64,000 nucleotides of DNA from Cryptomeria japonica (lineage: Eukaryota; Streptophyta; Pinopsida; Cupressales; Cupressaceae). Of this stretch, positions 1 to 12,025 are shown piece by piece (within the stretch, counting starts at the first letter, position 1; each line of letters begins with the position of its first letter). Position numbers and translations under genes: made by a program. The stretch is from contig NC_081410.1 of the NCBI RefSeq assembly GCF_030272615.1, positions 147,182,849 through 147,246,848 of the forward strand. The letters are read 5' to 3'. The notes below the pieces were generated by a model. The model searched no databases, was not told the DNA's origin, and saw only the letters and a program-made list of their open reading frames with translations.

Positions 1-3000
1 GAAAATAGGTCAGAAACCACTTGCATATCAAATTCATCATCACAATTTCTCATAAAACAATTAAGGTCTACATCAAAGTAACAAGCTTGATTCTTTGGCT
101 CATTTGGATTCTCCACAAGGACCACAATTTTCTTTTCCCTATGTAATTGGACCTCTTTTCCACACAATGGTATGGTGACATAAGATAGATCATTCTAAAT
201 ACTACCACCAATTGAAGTTTCCCACATTCTGGATAATAGTATACCCCATTTAGCTGGACAATCCACTATGGTAAATCAATTGATTTTTTTTTATCTAAGT
301 ATGAAATAAGATATATTGGAACACAATTTAGGACCCCAATCAAATTAACTTCATGGGATTCCATGTAATGACATTTTCCAAAAGATTTTGAAACTTGCAA
401 CCCTTGGTGGCTCATGACTTCTAGTGGCATCACATAGCTAGATGCACAAAAGTCTAACATCCAATTATGCACCAACCATCCATTTATTAGAAAATATACA
501 TAAAATGGATCAATTTCTTGTTTTTAACTTGTGGAAATGGTTCCCAAGTATATCTTAGGTGTCTTCTATAGGTTAAGTATATATTCTCTATCCTTGGGAA
601 AATCTGAAACTTCATTTGGCTAATCAAGCATAGTGCGGTAAGTGTGATATATCAAATTTATTTCCCCACACTTGTGAATGATTAGTAGTTCTCAAATAGG
701 GACTTGAAGTTTTAGTTGACTCAAGGATTGGGCCATGTCAATGGGTTCATATGCAAGTAAAGGAATAGACGATGAAACTATTACCTCATTAGTATTAGGG
801 ATGAAAAGTATGTCTTGACCACTAACGACAATTTTCTTGGTGTTGACTATTTCTAAGCCTTCTTTACTACCTTTGGTTTTTCCTTTATCATGCACTACAT
901 CTATTTTTCACTATCCACATTAGTCTTGTGATTTTTTACATTTTTGGTTGACGTATTACTAGAATTTTTGTTAGGGACATATACATTTTGTAGGAGTGAA
1001 TTTGGTGAATGCATCTTTTTCCTAGGTGGAGACTTTCCCACTGCTCTATGAAATGTTCTATCAACATTACACTCCTTTTGATTTCCTTTGTTTGTTTGTG
1101 TGATCTACACATATGGAACAACCACACCTTTAACTTTATCTTTGGCACCTACTTTCTTATTCCTGAACTGGCAATCACTTCATACTTGTATAATAGTAGC
1201 TCTAGTAAGCGCTTTAATGTCTTCATTAGAGGGTTTTTCCCTATTATACCTCTAGCTCATCTAGTCCTTTAGTTGTTCAAAATATTTTCTTGGTATCTCA
1301 TAGGGAATACGATGGTTGTCATAATAATTTTGAAAGGATTCTTTACCTTCATATGCATCCAATTGATCTTCATTGGCTTCATCATGGTACCTAGGTGTAT
1401 GTTCATGTTATTGGGATCCGTTTTCATCATCAAGTACAACTCAAACAACACACTTGGACTTAACATGAGGTAGGTAACAAATATCACACCAAAATGAATC
1501 TTACTAAAGATTCATGTGATTCTTTCTTAAGGGGTTAGGGGTGTGCTTCTCTTAGTATTATTGGTTTGAATGTCTTGGCATCACTTATCTATCATTTCCT
1601 CTATGTTTCTTAGATCAATAATGATTACAGGGCTTGTTATGAAACTTATGACCCTCATTAAAATATGTATGGATGACATTAGAAGGCACACCTTTTGTAG
1701 TTTTTATAATTTTGTATAGGAGATCCTCCATATCTCCCATCAACTTATCTAGTTTTTCTTATGTAGCGAGAGGCTTATTGGAAATTCATACTCCTAGTTT
1801 TAGTAGTTTTAATTTGGCCCTTTTGATGTCTTTATATTAGATACTCTCAGATTTCTTTCTGTATTGATTACCAAGGAATAAGCCTCTCTTAAGGTTTGAG
1901 GATTTTTATCTCTCAAAAGATACCCCAACATTGAATCAAATGCTCCATAGTATAAAATATGTCACATAGGTTCATTTGATCTTATTGGGGAGGTGATTTC
2001 ATTTCCATAATAGACCTATTGTTGAAATCAACAACCAACCCATTCACCCATTTTCTAATGGTATTCAACTCATGGATTGCAAACTTTAGGTCAACTCTTT
2101 CATCATATTGTAATCAAAACACTCTCATATTTACTCATCCCATGAGTCTATGCTACTATCTGGAAGGATTTTATATCATTATTTTGTAATTTTCTCTGGA
2201 CAATGACTACACAAAAAGCTTCACCATGAGATCTTCATGCTTTATTTTATATTCATCAAAGACATTGATGAAATGTCTCAAGTGGTCTTCATTTGTGATT
2301 ACATTGTTACCTTGGAAATTTGATACCTTCCCTCTAATATCTATTGAAAAGGGATTAGGATAATTTGAAATATCATAAAATTCTACTTACCTATACCTTT
2401 CCAATCCTAATGATGGTCTCACTAGAGAAAATATGAGCTTTTCGTCTAGGGTTGACCCCAACATTTTGTGCATTTTGTTATTGTGGGTTCTTTTGATTCT
2501 ATTGTACATTAGGTACCTTATGTTGTTGTAGATTATGGATATGTTTATTTGGAACAACTTGTGCGATATTTTAAGGACTAACAAAATTTTGTTGTTGCAC
2601 AAAATTTTATTGGCCTTGTTGAACAAGGCTCTAATTTAGATTTTGTAGTAGGGCTTGCTGAGCTAATTGAGCTATAATTTTTCCTTGCATTTCACATTTC
2701 CTTTCTCTAAGGTGGTCAATAAAATCAATGTGTTGATCAATTTTTATTTCTCTAACCTTAGTTTCCAACTAAAAAACAGGGTTAGGATCTTGAAACTGAG
2801 GCTTAGTTTCTTGTTCAAAATTCTGAGGGGTATCATGTCTTCCCATTCTTTGATTTCTCAAGGTGGAAGTAGGGGTGCATTCACATTATTCATATTTATA
2901 TTTTGAGTACTAGGATTTATTTTCTCTTCATATTTGGAAAATTCATGCCTAATGGGTCTCCTAGTAGTTCTGGCCCTATTATTAACTGAATCATCTGAGT

Positions 3001-3049
3001 TGTATTGATCATAATTTCTAGATGCAGATCTTTTGCCTGAAGTACCCAC
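1..3049 (-). pseudogene. Ty3/gypsy gag-protease relic
   Basis: This is the decayed 5' half of a Ty3/gypsy polyprotein on the minus strand. An N-terminal gag-like start (MGTSGKRSASRN, from 3049) is rich in charged and Asn residues. At the other end (about 475 down to 1) lies a retropepsin-like stretch with VMPLEVM, then WGILLSRMWETSIGG and YVTIPLCGKEVQ, which is the usual order around plant Ty3/gypsy proteases. The active-site triad, normally D-S/T-G, reads D-F-C, so the enzyme is dead. Stops and frame changes are frequent throughout. RT, integrase and the 3' LTR would lie left of the window. The assignment rests on protease-region motifs; the middle (600-2400) is only weakly readable. Confidence 0.6.
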
Positions 3050-4686
3050 TCTTTCAAAATTTCTTGAATTCTACAAAGGTGGCTTGCCTAAATTTTTATC
3101 TCTACATTTCTCTTGTCATTTTTTGCATCAAAATAAGGGGATTTAGGTAATTCCTAACCTTTTAAGTGTTGATCCCTTTCTATTTTTGATCTTTTAAGGT
3201 AATTTTATGGATATCCCTTTATATTTTTTCTACCTCTTAAAGAAGAAAATAATTACATTCAACAAAAATCCAACTTTTAAAACCAATGACCAATAACTTC
3301 CTAGAGACATTGTGGTCTCTAGCTAACCGGGCCATCAAATTGATTCTTGAATTAGTTAATTTTCTAGTAATGAAACCAATCTATTCATGATCTAAACTTG
3401 AAGTCCCAAATCTTTACTTGGCTTGGTAATATCTCAAGTGCCAAGGCTATCAAACCTAATAATATCACCACAAACTTGTCTTTAGGTTCGCCAACTAAGG
3501 ACTAGTGCTTGAGGTGGGTAAGACCTTCTTCATTTTCAGCTTTACAAGACCAAGGGGGGTTACCCTCAGATTCTAGGTTGAAGGTTAACAAAGTGAATAC
3601 TCCATTAATGCAAAATGTACCCATACCCAATATAGGTGTCACAATATACTTGTGTCCTAGTTTAGGACACATAAGTGTAAGAATCTAATAAAAAGATATT
3701 CTGCCAAATAAAAATTTGAGAATGCTTTTTTTATAACCCCTTATGATGTTATAGAAATTAGAAATTGGTAGAAGAAACACTAAATTAATAGAAATTGATG
3801 TCTATATCTATAAGTTGGGAAAAATAGTCTCTAGAATCACACAAAACATGTAATAACTAAAACCAAGGTGATACCTTAATCAACATAACACATAAGACTA
3901 TACCATTTGAAATGCATAGGCAAGATAGGCTCTGCATAAACATTCAAAAAATTAATAGATATTTGTAAAACATTGAGTGAGTCTACTTAGTAATCCCTGA
4001 GCATTCAAATGGACTTCTTTATTATATTGAAAAGATACCATACAACATCATTGCAGGAATTTTATAAACATATTGATAAGAAACAAAAAAAAATTCATTA
4101 GAACCTGGAATATTCAAGGAGACATTACTAAGGTTAATTTTTCACTAATAGAACAAAATACAATAGTTAAAGGCATTCATTACAGATTTAGGAGATACCT
4201 AGATTATTTAATATCAAAATACCTTTACCCAAAACCATAAATTGAAACCCTAAGGATTCCCATGAATACTCTTTCCCTATTAGCTCTGCCACTACTTTCA
4301 TTTATCTCTCCTCTTTTCAACTCTCCATTTACAATAAGGTTTTTTAATCTTTTATCCCTCTATTATGTGTCAGGAGGAATCTAGGCACATGAGATATCAA
4401 AAAACCTCTAATATTTAGTGCAACCAATCATGTGAAGATAGATAGGCCTATAAAATCATATCTGGTAAATAACAGTGGTAATGTTTGGATGCCTCTATAA
4501 TTCAATCATGTTTAGAATCTATGGTTTCTTAATTTTGAGTGCATTGTAGGAGGAAATTGCTTGCAAAATCGACAACCTAGGGAATGAATATGATGAAAGG
4601 GTGCCTATAACATTAAATGCAGTATGGGTGCCATTTTCATCTTGGGGAGACCTAAAAAGATCATTTAAATCCCTTTTCTAATGGTT
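3050..4686. other. Unassigned AT-rich stretch, possible leader/LTR of the gypsy relic
   Basis: I see no coding sequence here. By position it should hold the leader, primer site and 5' LTR of the minus-strand gypsy relic. No clear primer-binding site or LTR end could be fixed, and the partner LTR is outside the window. Confidence 0.3.
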
Positions 4687-4691
4687 GGGAG
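4687..4691. repeat. Target-site duplication of element A (GGGAG)
   Basis: GGGAG lies directly left of the left LTR and again at 12021-12025 directly right of the right LTR. A perfect 5-bp duplication shows that A inserted as one complete element. Confidence 0.85.
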
Positions 4692-5844
4692 TGTTGAAAT
4701 CAATGAACACTGAGAGGGGGAGGGGTGAATCAGTGTTCTATAATTAAAAATTTTCTTAAACTGATTATGTAAGCACTGGATGCAAATGAATAAAAGCAAA
4801 GTGCATAAACAAAATGCAAACAAGAACAAAACCATAACACTAAAATTTTTACATGGAAACTTGGAAAGGGAAAAACCACAGTAGGATTGGAACCCACAAT
4901 ATTATAATACTATGATAAGGAGTATGATAATATTACAAGAGAGGAATGCACATGCATTCAGGGACAATTCCTAGAGCTCACTACCCAATTACAAAAGAGG
5001 ACTACAACCCAGAGGAAGGATCACTTCCTTACAAGAGATTACAAATGATAACAAGAATGACTGAACTAGAGAATAACATCTACACATTGCAAATTGCAGT
5101 TCTGGTAAAGCGCAAAAGGTCTTCTTCAATTGTTATGTCTCTCTGCTTTGTTTTGCTTCTCTATCATATACTGGAGCACAAAAATCTTCAATCACACACA
5201 CAAAACTTCATGCAATAACTCATACAATATTTTATCTCTCGCATCTCATCACATCACACTCAAATGAATCGATCTTATATATTCACACCAATAAAATAAA
5301 TCAATTTCTATGTCAGCTTCAAAAAACTACGTAACACGCAACATGGAACATGTAACCATAGGTCGGCTCAATCTGATTACCAATCCATATGCAAATCTAA
5401 ACAAATTGACAATAATCTTCCCATATGTTGGCTTCACCACCTCAAACTCAAAACAAATCACCGAAACCATCCCAAAGATTCTGCACAACACGTTACACTA
5501 AAATAACTTTGTTCTTCCTGAATTACCAGATACTGGATCTTCAATCTTGTACGAGAATCAATATCAGAGGCTAGGATTGTGAAATAAGCTACCTATAACA
5601 TCCAATCAACTACCTCTTTCATCGTAACCAAAAATATGCAGTCAAATGGAGATCTGCACAATGTACCCATACTCTGTATTCCACCTTCCAGACTTAAGCA
5701 TAAATGAATAAAAAACTTCTCAAACTTCAAGTAGATCACTTCTACATATACCAGATAGAATTTCTAAGCTGAGTTGCCATCAATTACAACCTCAGAACAA
5801 TATTCAAGCACTAATTTCCATAGGTACAGTGTCTCTTTCCAATA
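4692..5844 (-). repeat. 3' LTR of element A
   Basis: 1,153 bp, matching 10867-12020 end to end. On the plus strand it opens with TGTTGAAATC and the G-rich motif GAGAGGGGGAGGGGTGAATC, and ends ...CCAATA. The expected terminal CA has become TA. Confidence 0.85.
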
Positions 5845-5858
5845 ATCTCCCCCTTTGG
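5845..5858 (-). other. Polypurine tract of element A
   Basis: On the minus strand this reads CCAAAGGGGGAGAT and abuts the 3' LTR. It is the expected primer for plus-strand DNA synthesis. A second tract (GTCAAAGGGGGGAGAG on the minus strand, about 5971-5986) lies some 115 bp upstream in element direction. Confidence 0.8.
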
Positions 5859-6044
5859 CATTGATGGCAAAACTTGATGAAAAATGACACTATAACTGCA
5901 AAAATTCAAAACTTCAAAACTGAACAACTCAATAAGATCCCCCTGAGAATATACACCTTTTTTTATTCCTCTCTCCCCCCCTTTGACATCAATGCCAAAT
6001 TTAGGTATTTGCCAAAATTTATGTACAAAGGTATACTCAATATC

Positions 6045-9000
6045 TTACATGAATTTAAAGATGTTTGCAAAAATGGTCTTTAGGGACTGTAGGTGATCAT
6101 CCCAACCTTTCTTCAAATTCTCCAAAATGTTTATAAGAGCACTAAAAAGATAAGCATGCATCTTTGCTCCTTTGAGATTTTCCAAAACACTCTCATTCAT
6201 AGCATCATATTGACTTCTTAGCAAGGTGTCCAAACAGGGAGTTATTAAATTCCTGAGTTCTCCCACTTTCCCAACCATTTTATCTTTTTCTTGATTAAGG
6301 CTCTTTATTTTTTCCAATAGAGCCATCACTTGACCTTCATAGTTACTAGCAAAAATTGATTGGGGGGCATAAGATTGATAAATACCAGCTAACTACCCTT
6401 CACATTCCTTATTCTTCTTATAAATGTCAATTGTAAACTTAGGCAAAAGAAGACATGATTTGTATATCTTACCACCTTCATCTAATGCCTTCTGGATAGT
6501 CTTCAAACTAGAGATCAAACTAACTCTATCATCTTCAACCATTTTCAAAACCGTCCTTAGTCGCATGGCATTGAATTGCTTAAGGACCTTTGCATCAACT
6601 GCTTTCTCCGAAGATACAAAATGAGAATCAACTACCTTGAGCATACTCCTTAGCTTACTAGAGGGTGAGTCTGCAGTGTCTTGCTTAAAAGATGACAAAT
6701 TTTTCTCCAGCACATATGTAGCCATAAATATTAGTTCTTTATCTTCAGAATGATATTTCAATAATTCCTCACTCGCCTTGACCTCTACGAGTGTTGCAAG
6801 ATTAAGTTCTTGAACCAAAGATAGAGAATTAAGATCTATAGGCCCTTTGGTGAGATATGTGTCTGTGATAATCTGTTTCCCTTTGTCCACAACGTCTCTT
6901 GCTATCAGAACCTATTCAATCATATCTCTATCCTTCTCCTTCTTTTCCTTCTTCACTTCTTCATCTTTCTCAACATTCTCTCCCTTTTCATTTCCAACCT
7001 CCTCAGCTGCCTTCTTAGATTCAACATTTATCACCGGAGGAGTTTGATTACCTTCATGAGAGTTAGTAACCTTCTAATTATCAATAGTATCATCTCTTCA
7101 ACTGCATCTTGTACATTTGTCTGCACATCTGAAGTAGAGGTATCATCTTGTACATGTACTTCTGGAGGGGTGTCAACTTTTGTTAGATTAACTTCATATC
7201 CATTTTTTTCCTAAAATCGTTTCAAAATTGTTTCCATGTCCTTCACCACTTCATCTACTTTTCCGAGCATGATCTTATTAACTCTAGTTTTACTTCTAAA
7301 TATGCTCTTCGCAATCTTAAGGATTTTGTCAACTTCACTCTTTGAAATCATAGAGCACAAATTAACCAATACATACTCTTTTATTATTTCATCTTCTAAA
7401 CTAGTCGTATGCCTTCTGGCATCCAAAATTTGATACAAACCCTTCAGAATCATTGATGATAGTTCTATCAGGGCTTTTCTATATACATTCACATATTGTA
7501 CAATGACTTCCTCTACTGCTCTTTGATCATTGTCATCACAATTCTCATAATATTTAGATATATTATTCAAATTTCCTTCCTTCACTAATTCATCAATTAT
7601 CTCATTTAATGAAATGGGGGACACAATAGTGTAGGTACCTTCTAGCTTCCTAGACTTCAGAGCTTCATCAAGCTCAGACTTAGGCTTCCTATTGGGTTGA
7701 GGTCTTCAGGATTGTTCAGCTACAACTTTAGGCTTTTTTCTTGGCCGACCTTCACCAGATGGTGGCTTCCTGACTATCCTGACAGAGGTACCAATATTCT
7801 TCACTTCCCTCACTGCTTCATCAAATTCTATCTCTTCCTCTGCAGTGGCTGCCACATATACTCTCTCAGGCTTACCTTTCTTCCTCTTCTCTACTCCACC
7901 AGATGATTTGGTTTGAGGCTTAGGTGGAGGGACATTATTCTAAGAACCAGAGGAGGGTGCTACCTTTGTTTGCCTTAGCTTCAGAGGATTCACCGGTTTA
8001 GTCTTCTTTGGTTTTACCATGTCCTCCTCTTTCATGATGTTTTGCTCTCTATCCCTGCAGACAACTTCCTTTGTTATACCCATGTCTTTAACGAGTTGTT
8101 CAACTTCTTTCCTAACTCTCTTCTGCATACTGAAAATGGTAAATTGAGAATGCAAGCTTAAAATTTTATCCTTATAGGTACCAAATCTTTCTTCCTTCTC
8201 ATCCATTGGCTTCCTCAAAAGATGTTGAGCATACATGTCAAGAGTGTTAGCATCAACTTCATGCCCCGTGAGTATGATCCACACAGTTCTAGGCTCAACA
8301 ACTTCCATTAGACATTGATCAATCTCCACCATGAAGCATATGGTGTCCTCATACTTTTCTACAATTTCCTTCGGGATCCTTTCCCTACTCTGCATCATAC
8401 CTTGGAAGGATTTGAAGTAGCCCCATAGGATAGCTTTTTGTGCTTGAGCATCTCCTAATCCTTGTAAGGTTTCCTAGATTTGCACTGCCACCAGTTTATC
8501 ATATGCCCATTGAATTTTGCCTATATCAAGAATCTCATTCATGAAATAGAAGGCCAAATAGAAAATCAAAGTGCTAAAATTAAAAACATGCTTCTTATCC
8601 TTCTTAATCTTCTTCAAATTGCTCATGGATTCACTCAGTAATACTCTTCACAAGTCATACAACTTGTTCTCCTTCACAATTTGATATGTTGCATAAATTG
8701 TTGTACTAAAGACTAAGTTAGCTCTGCTAGATTGATATATCTTATAGAATGTTACCATGGATGCAAATCTCACATCATACTCAATGATATAACTAATTGC
8801 CATGGATCTACTATAATATTGTGAACTATTACCTCTATCATAGTTGTGTTCTTCACATTTCTCAAACTGGGGACTTCGCTGATTGCATTCAAACATGTTA
8901 CCACCTGGATAGCATTCTTGGTAATCTTGTATGGTTTGTCAAGCCATATGAATTCATCATGGACTCTACTCAGAATATACCTAACCCATTCGGGTTCATT

Positions 9001-9321
9001 GAAAACTGGAAAGTTCACAAACTGAATGAAATGCTTATCCTCAAAATATTTGAAATTGGGTTTATGATTTCCCATACCGTCTATCATGTGCTTGGTGTAA
9101 AGTGATAGCATTTACGCATTTCCAAGCTCCTCAATATTGCAATGGATGTATGCCCTAATGTCCTCAACATGCAATACCCCATACAAAACAAATGAGAATG
9201 CACCATTCTGATCATCTTCCATTGATTTGTATGGATGCTTCTTGAATTGAGGTCTTTCCCTATCAGTTATCTCAACCAAAAGTGGAGTTGTCACACTAGA
9301 AGTAGATGATGCCATTATCAA
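6045..9321 (-). pseudogene. Element A ORF2, unknown function, frameshifted
   Basis: Roughly 1,090 codons that align with ORF2 of elements B and C. It starts MIMASSTSSV at 9321. Early landmarks are HVEDIRAYIHCNIEELG, then WVRYILSRVHDEFIWLD followed by PYKIT; C has FVLSRVHDDFMWLE and PFKIT at the same place. Further on come YQIVKENKLYDL (C: YKIVKKGMKINLCEV), a conserved VEPRT and ERFGTY (C: IRYGTY). The last third is charged and helical with likely coiled coils. Reading it needs at least two frame changes (near 8900 and 7000-7200) and several stops must be ignored. No catalytic motif is recognised. It may correspond to the extra 'env-like' ORF of some Copia lineages, but that is inference. Confidence 0.7.
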
Positions 9322-9743
9322 AATCTAGGTTATGAAAAAATAGCTTCAAACTTCAGAAAATACCTTTTTGACTTCAACTAGATGCACAAAATCTTTTTTG
9401 AATCTCCATAAGCTTTTTTTTAGCTGCACAATCTTCTTTACCACACTCTTCTTCTCTTTTTCTTAGCACACAATGTGAAAAATGAATGTTAAAATGACTT
9501 TTTATCCTTGAAATACCTAATTTTGAGGTACAATAAATGCTCAACCCTAAACTTCTTCTGGATGCCCTGAAACTCATGAACAATGTACTGGAGTATCAAA
9601 TTAGCATAAACTCTTCTGAATATCTTTCAATATCATCTACACAGCCATGTACAATCATCTGCAACCATCTACAACCAGTTATAGATCTCAGAAAGGGGGT
9701 TTTAAGGATCTTCATGAAAAGCTTCCCCATAAGGCCAAATGCC

Positions 9744-10798
9744 TTAGTTACCGGATGAAGATCCAACACCAGAATCAGGTGTGGACCCATTTGTTGCATT
9801 TGAATCTTCCTTTTTAACCCACATCTTCTTGTGTTTCTCTTTGATCTCTTCAACCTTCACTTTGCCCTTTTCATCTTCTTTTTTCTTGTCTGTCAGAGCA
9901 TTCTTGTTCACGTTCTTGCTTCTATAGTATTTTGCAATATGATCGGATTCATTGCAAGCATAACAATGTTGTTTCTCTGATTAGGCCTAAAATTACCTTG
10001 ATTTCCTTTTGATCTACATTGGTTAGAAATATGTCCAAATATTCCACAAGCATAGCATCTTACATTTCTCCTATTTACCATACTTTTGCATTCAACTGAC
10101 TTATGACCATATTTATTGCAATTGAAACATTGACCAGAGAATGATGTAGTATTCTAATTAGCTCTATTTCTGCATTGACTTGCCATATAACATAATTTAT
10201 TGCAAACAAAACATTTAGCATTGAATTTATAAGCATTAGGTTGTCTTATTGGTGATCTCTTGTTCTTTTGATGATTTCTTTGACCATATCCGAAGCTTTC
10301 TCCTTTCTCAAATCCAAGTCCTCCCATATCTCCTTTGTTCTTCTAACATTTTAGCATCTCATCCAGCTTAGTTGAGCTAGCATTAAATTTCTCTTTGTAC
10401 TCATTAGCAGTGGTAAGTTCATCTCTCAGAATTATGATATGTCTTTCAAGTTCTTGCTCATTATTTTGGGACTATATTAATTCAAGCTTCTGTAGGTCAT
10501 TCTCATGATTAAATCTAAAACATTCAACAAATATATCCTTCAATGACTGAGTGAATTTCTTCATTCTTCTTCCTATCTTCAATCTCCTTTGTCAGCTTCA
10601 TCACAATGGATTGCATTTTATTCTTCAGGACTACATTATCTCTAGCAAGTTTCTCTTCTCTCTGGATGTGTTCACTTGATCTTTTAATGAATCAATGAAA
10701 TTTTCAGCATCACTCAAATTTATTCTCAAATCACTTGCTTCTTTCCTTGCTACATCTTCAAGTGCCATAGTAAGTTGTCTCTGCAAACCAGAGTCCAT
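9744..10798 (-). pseudogene. Element A ORF1: coiled coil plus zinc knuckles
   Basis: A gag-like protein without a recognisable capsid domain. From the ATG at 10798 it is helical and charged (MDSGLQRQLTMALEDVA). It then has the FNASSTKLDEML...GGLGF segment that I recall from the C-terminal half of plant Copia Gag. Three CCHC-type boxes follow: CFVCNKLCYMASQC (His lost), CFNCNKYGHKSVEC and CYACGIFGHISNQC. A fourth has lost its last Cys. The tail (about 9744-9960), ending in SSSGN, needs a one-base frame change after the third box and matches the end of B ORF1. In-frame stops are present. The role should be RNA binding and packaging; whether it can form particles alone is doubtful. Confidence 0.7.
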
Positions 10799-10852
10799 TG
10801 ATTCAATCTTCTAGATCTTCATCAAGTGGTTAGGCTTCCTTAGAGGAACTAG

Positions 10853-10864
10853 GCTCTGATACCA
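10853..10864 (-). other. Primer-binding site of element A (tRNA-Met)
   Basis: TGGTATCAGAGC on the minus strand, two bases from the end of the 5' LTR. This is the canonical plant Copia site complementary to the 3' end of initiator tRNA-Met. Confidence 0.9.
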
Positions 10865-10866
10865 AT

Positions 10867-12020
10867 TGTTGGAATCAATGAACACTAAGAGGGCGGGGGG
10901 GGGGGGGGGGTGGTGAATCAGTGTTTTGTAATTAACAACTTTCTTAAACTGATTTTGTAACCATCAGATGCAAATGAATAAAAGAAAAGTGCAGAAACAA
11001 AATGCAAACAAGCACAAAACCATAACACCAAAATTTTTACGTGGAAACTCAGAAAGGGAAAATCCATGGTGGGATTGGAACCCACAATATTATAATACTA
11101 TGATCAAGAGTATGATAATATTACAAGAGGAGAATGCACATGCATTCAGGCACATTTCCTAGAGCTCACTACTCAATTATAAAAGAGGGCTACAACCCGG
11201 AGGAAGGCTCACTGCTTTATAATAGATTACAAATGATAATAAGAATGACTGAACTAGAGAATAACATCTACACATGCCAAATTGCAGTTCTGGTGAAGTA
11301 CAAAAGGTCTTCTTCAACTATTTTGTCTTTCGGCTCTATTCTACTGCTCTATCATATACCAGAGCATAGAAACCTTCAATCACACACAAATTTTTTTGCA
11401 CAATCGCTCATAAAATCTTCTCTCTCTCTCGCATCTCATCACATCAAACTCAAATGAATCGGTCTTATATATCTGCACCAACAAAATAAATCAATTTCCA
11501 TGTCAGCTTCCAGAAACTGCATAACACGCAACATGAGATGTGTAACCATAGGTTGGCTCAATCCGATTACCAATCCATATGTGGACCTAAATAAATTGAT
11601 AATAAGCTTCCCACATGTTGTCTTGACCACCTTGAACTCATAACAAATCACCAAAACCATCCCAAAGATTCTGCACAACACGTTACACCAAAATAACTTT
11701 GTTCTTCTTGAATTACTGGATACCAGGTCTTCAATCTTGTATGAGAATCAATACCAAAGGCTAGGATTGTGAAATAAGCTACCTGTAACATCCAATCAAC
11801 TACATTTTTCATTGCAACCAAATGGAGATCTGCACAATGTACCCATACTATGTATTCCACCTTCCAAACTTAAGCATAAATTAATAACAAACTTCTCAAA
11901 TTTTTGGTAGATCACTTCTACATATACCGAATAGAATTTCTAAGTTAAGTTTCCATCAATGACAACCTCAGAACAATATTCAAGAACTAATTTTCATTGG
12001 TACAATGTCTCTTGCTAATA
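10867..12020 (-). repeat. 5' LTR of element A
   Basis: 1,154 bp, paired with 4692-5844. It contains a 16-base G run (10895-10910) inside the conserved G-rich motif. A likely TATA box (GATATATAAG on the minus strand, 11464-11473) is conserved as AATATATAAG in the partner LTR. Confidence 0.85.
11464..11473 (-). promoter_or_regulatory. Probable TATA box in 5' LTR of A
   Basis: GATATATAAG on the minus strand, about 600 bp from the LTR end. The equivalent position of the other LTR has AATATATAAG. Retention in both copies supports it, but no start site is known. Confidence 0.45.
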
Positions 12021-12025
12021 GGGAG

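Larger units (their letters stand above)
4692..12020 (-). mobile_element. Element A: pol-less LTR retrotransposon
   Basis: A complete 7.33-kb element on the minus strand with LTRs of 1,153 and 1,154 bp and a 5-bp duplication. It has a tRNA-Met primer site next to the right (5') LTR and a polypurine tract next to the left (3') LTR. The interior holds only ORF1 (coiled coil plus zinc knuckles) and ORF2 (unknown). No protease, integrase, RT or RNase H motif is visible, so it needs enzymes from elsewhere. Its primer site, polypurine tracts and G-rich LTR motif match the Copia element F, which makes a Copia partner likely. By eye the LTRs look about 90% identical, older than those of C and F. B and C share its ORFs. 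Confidence 0.85.
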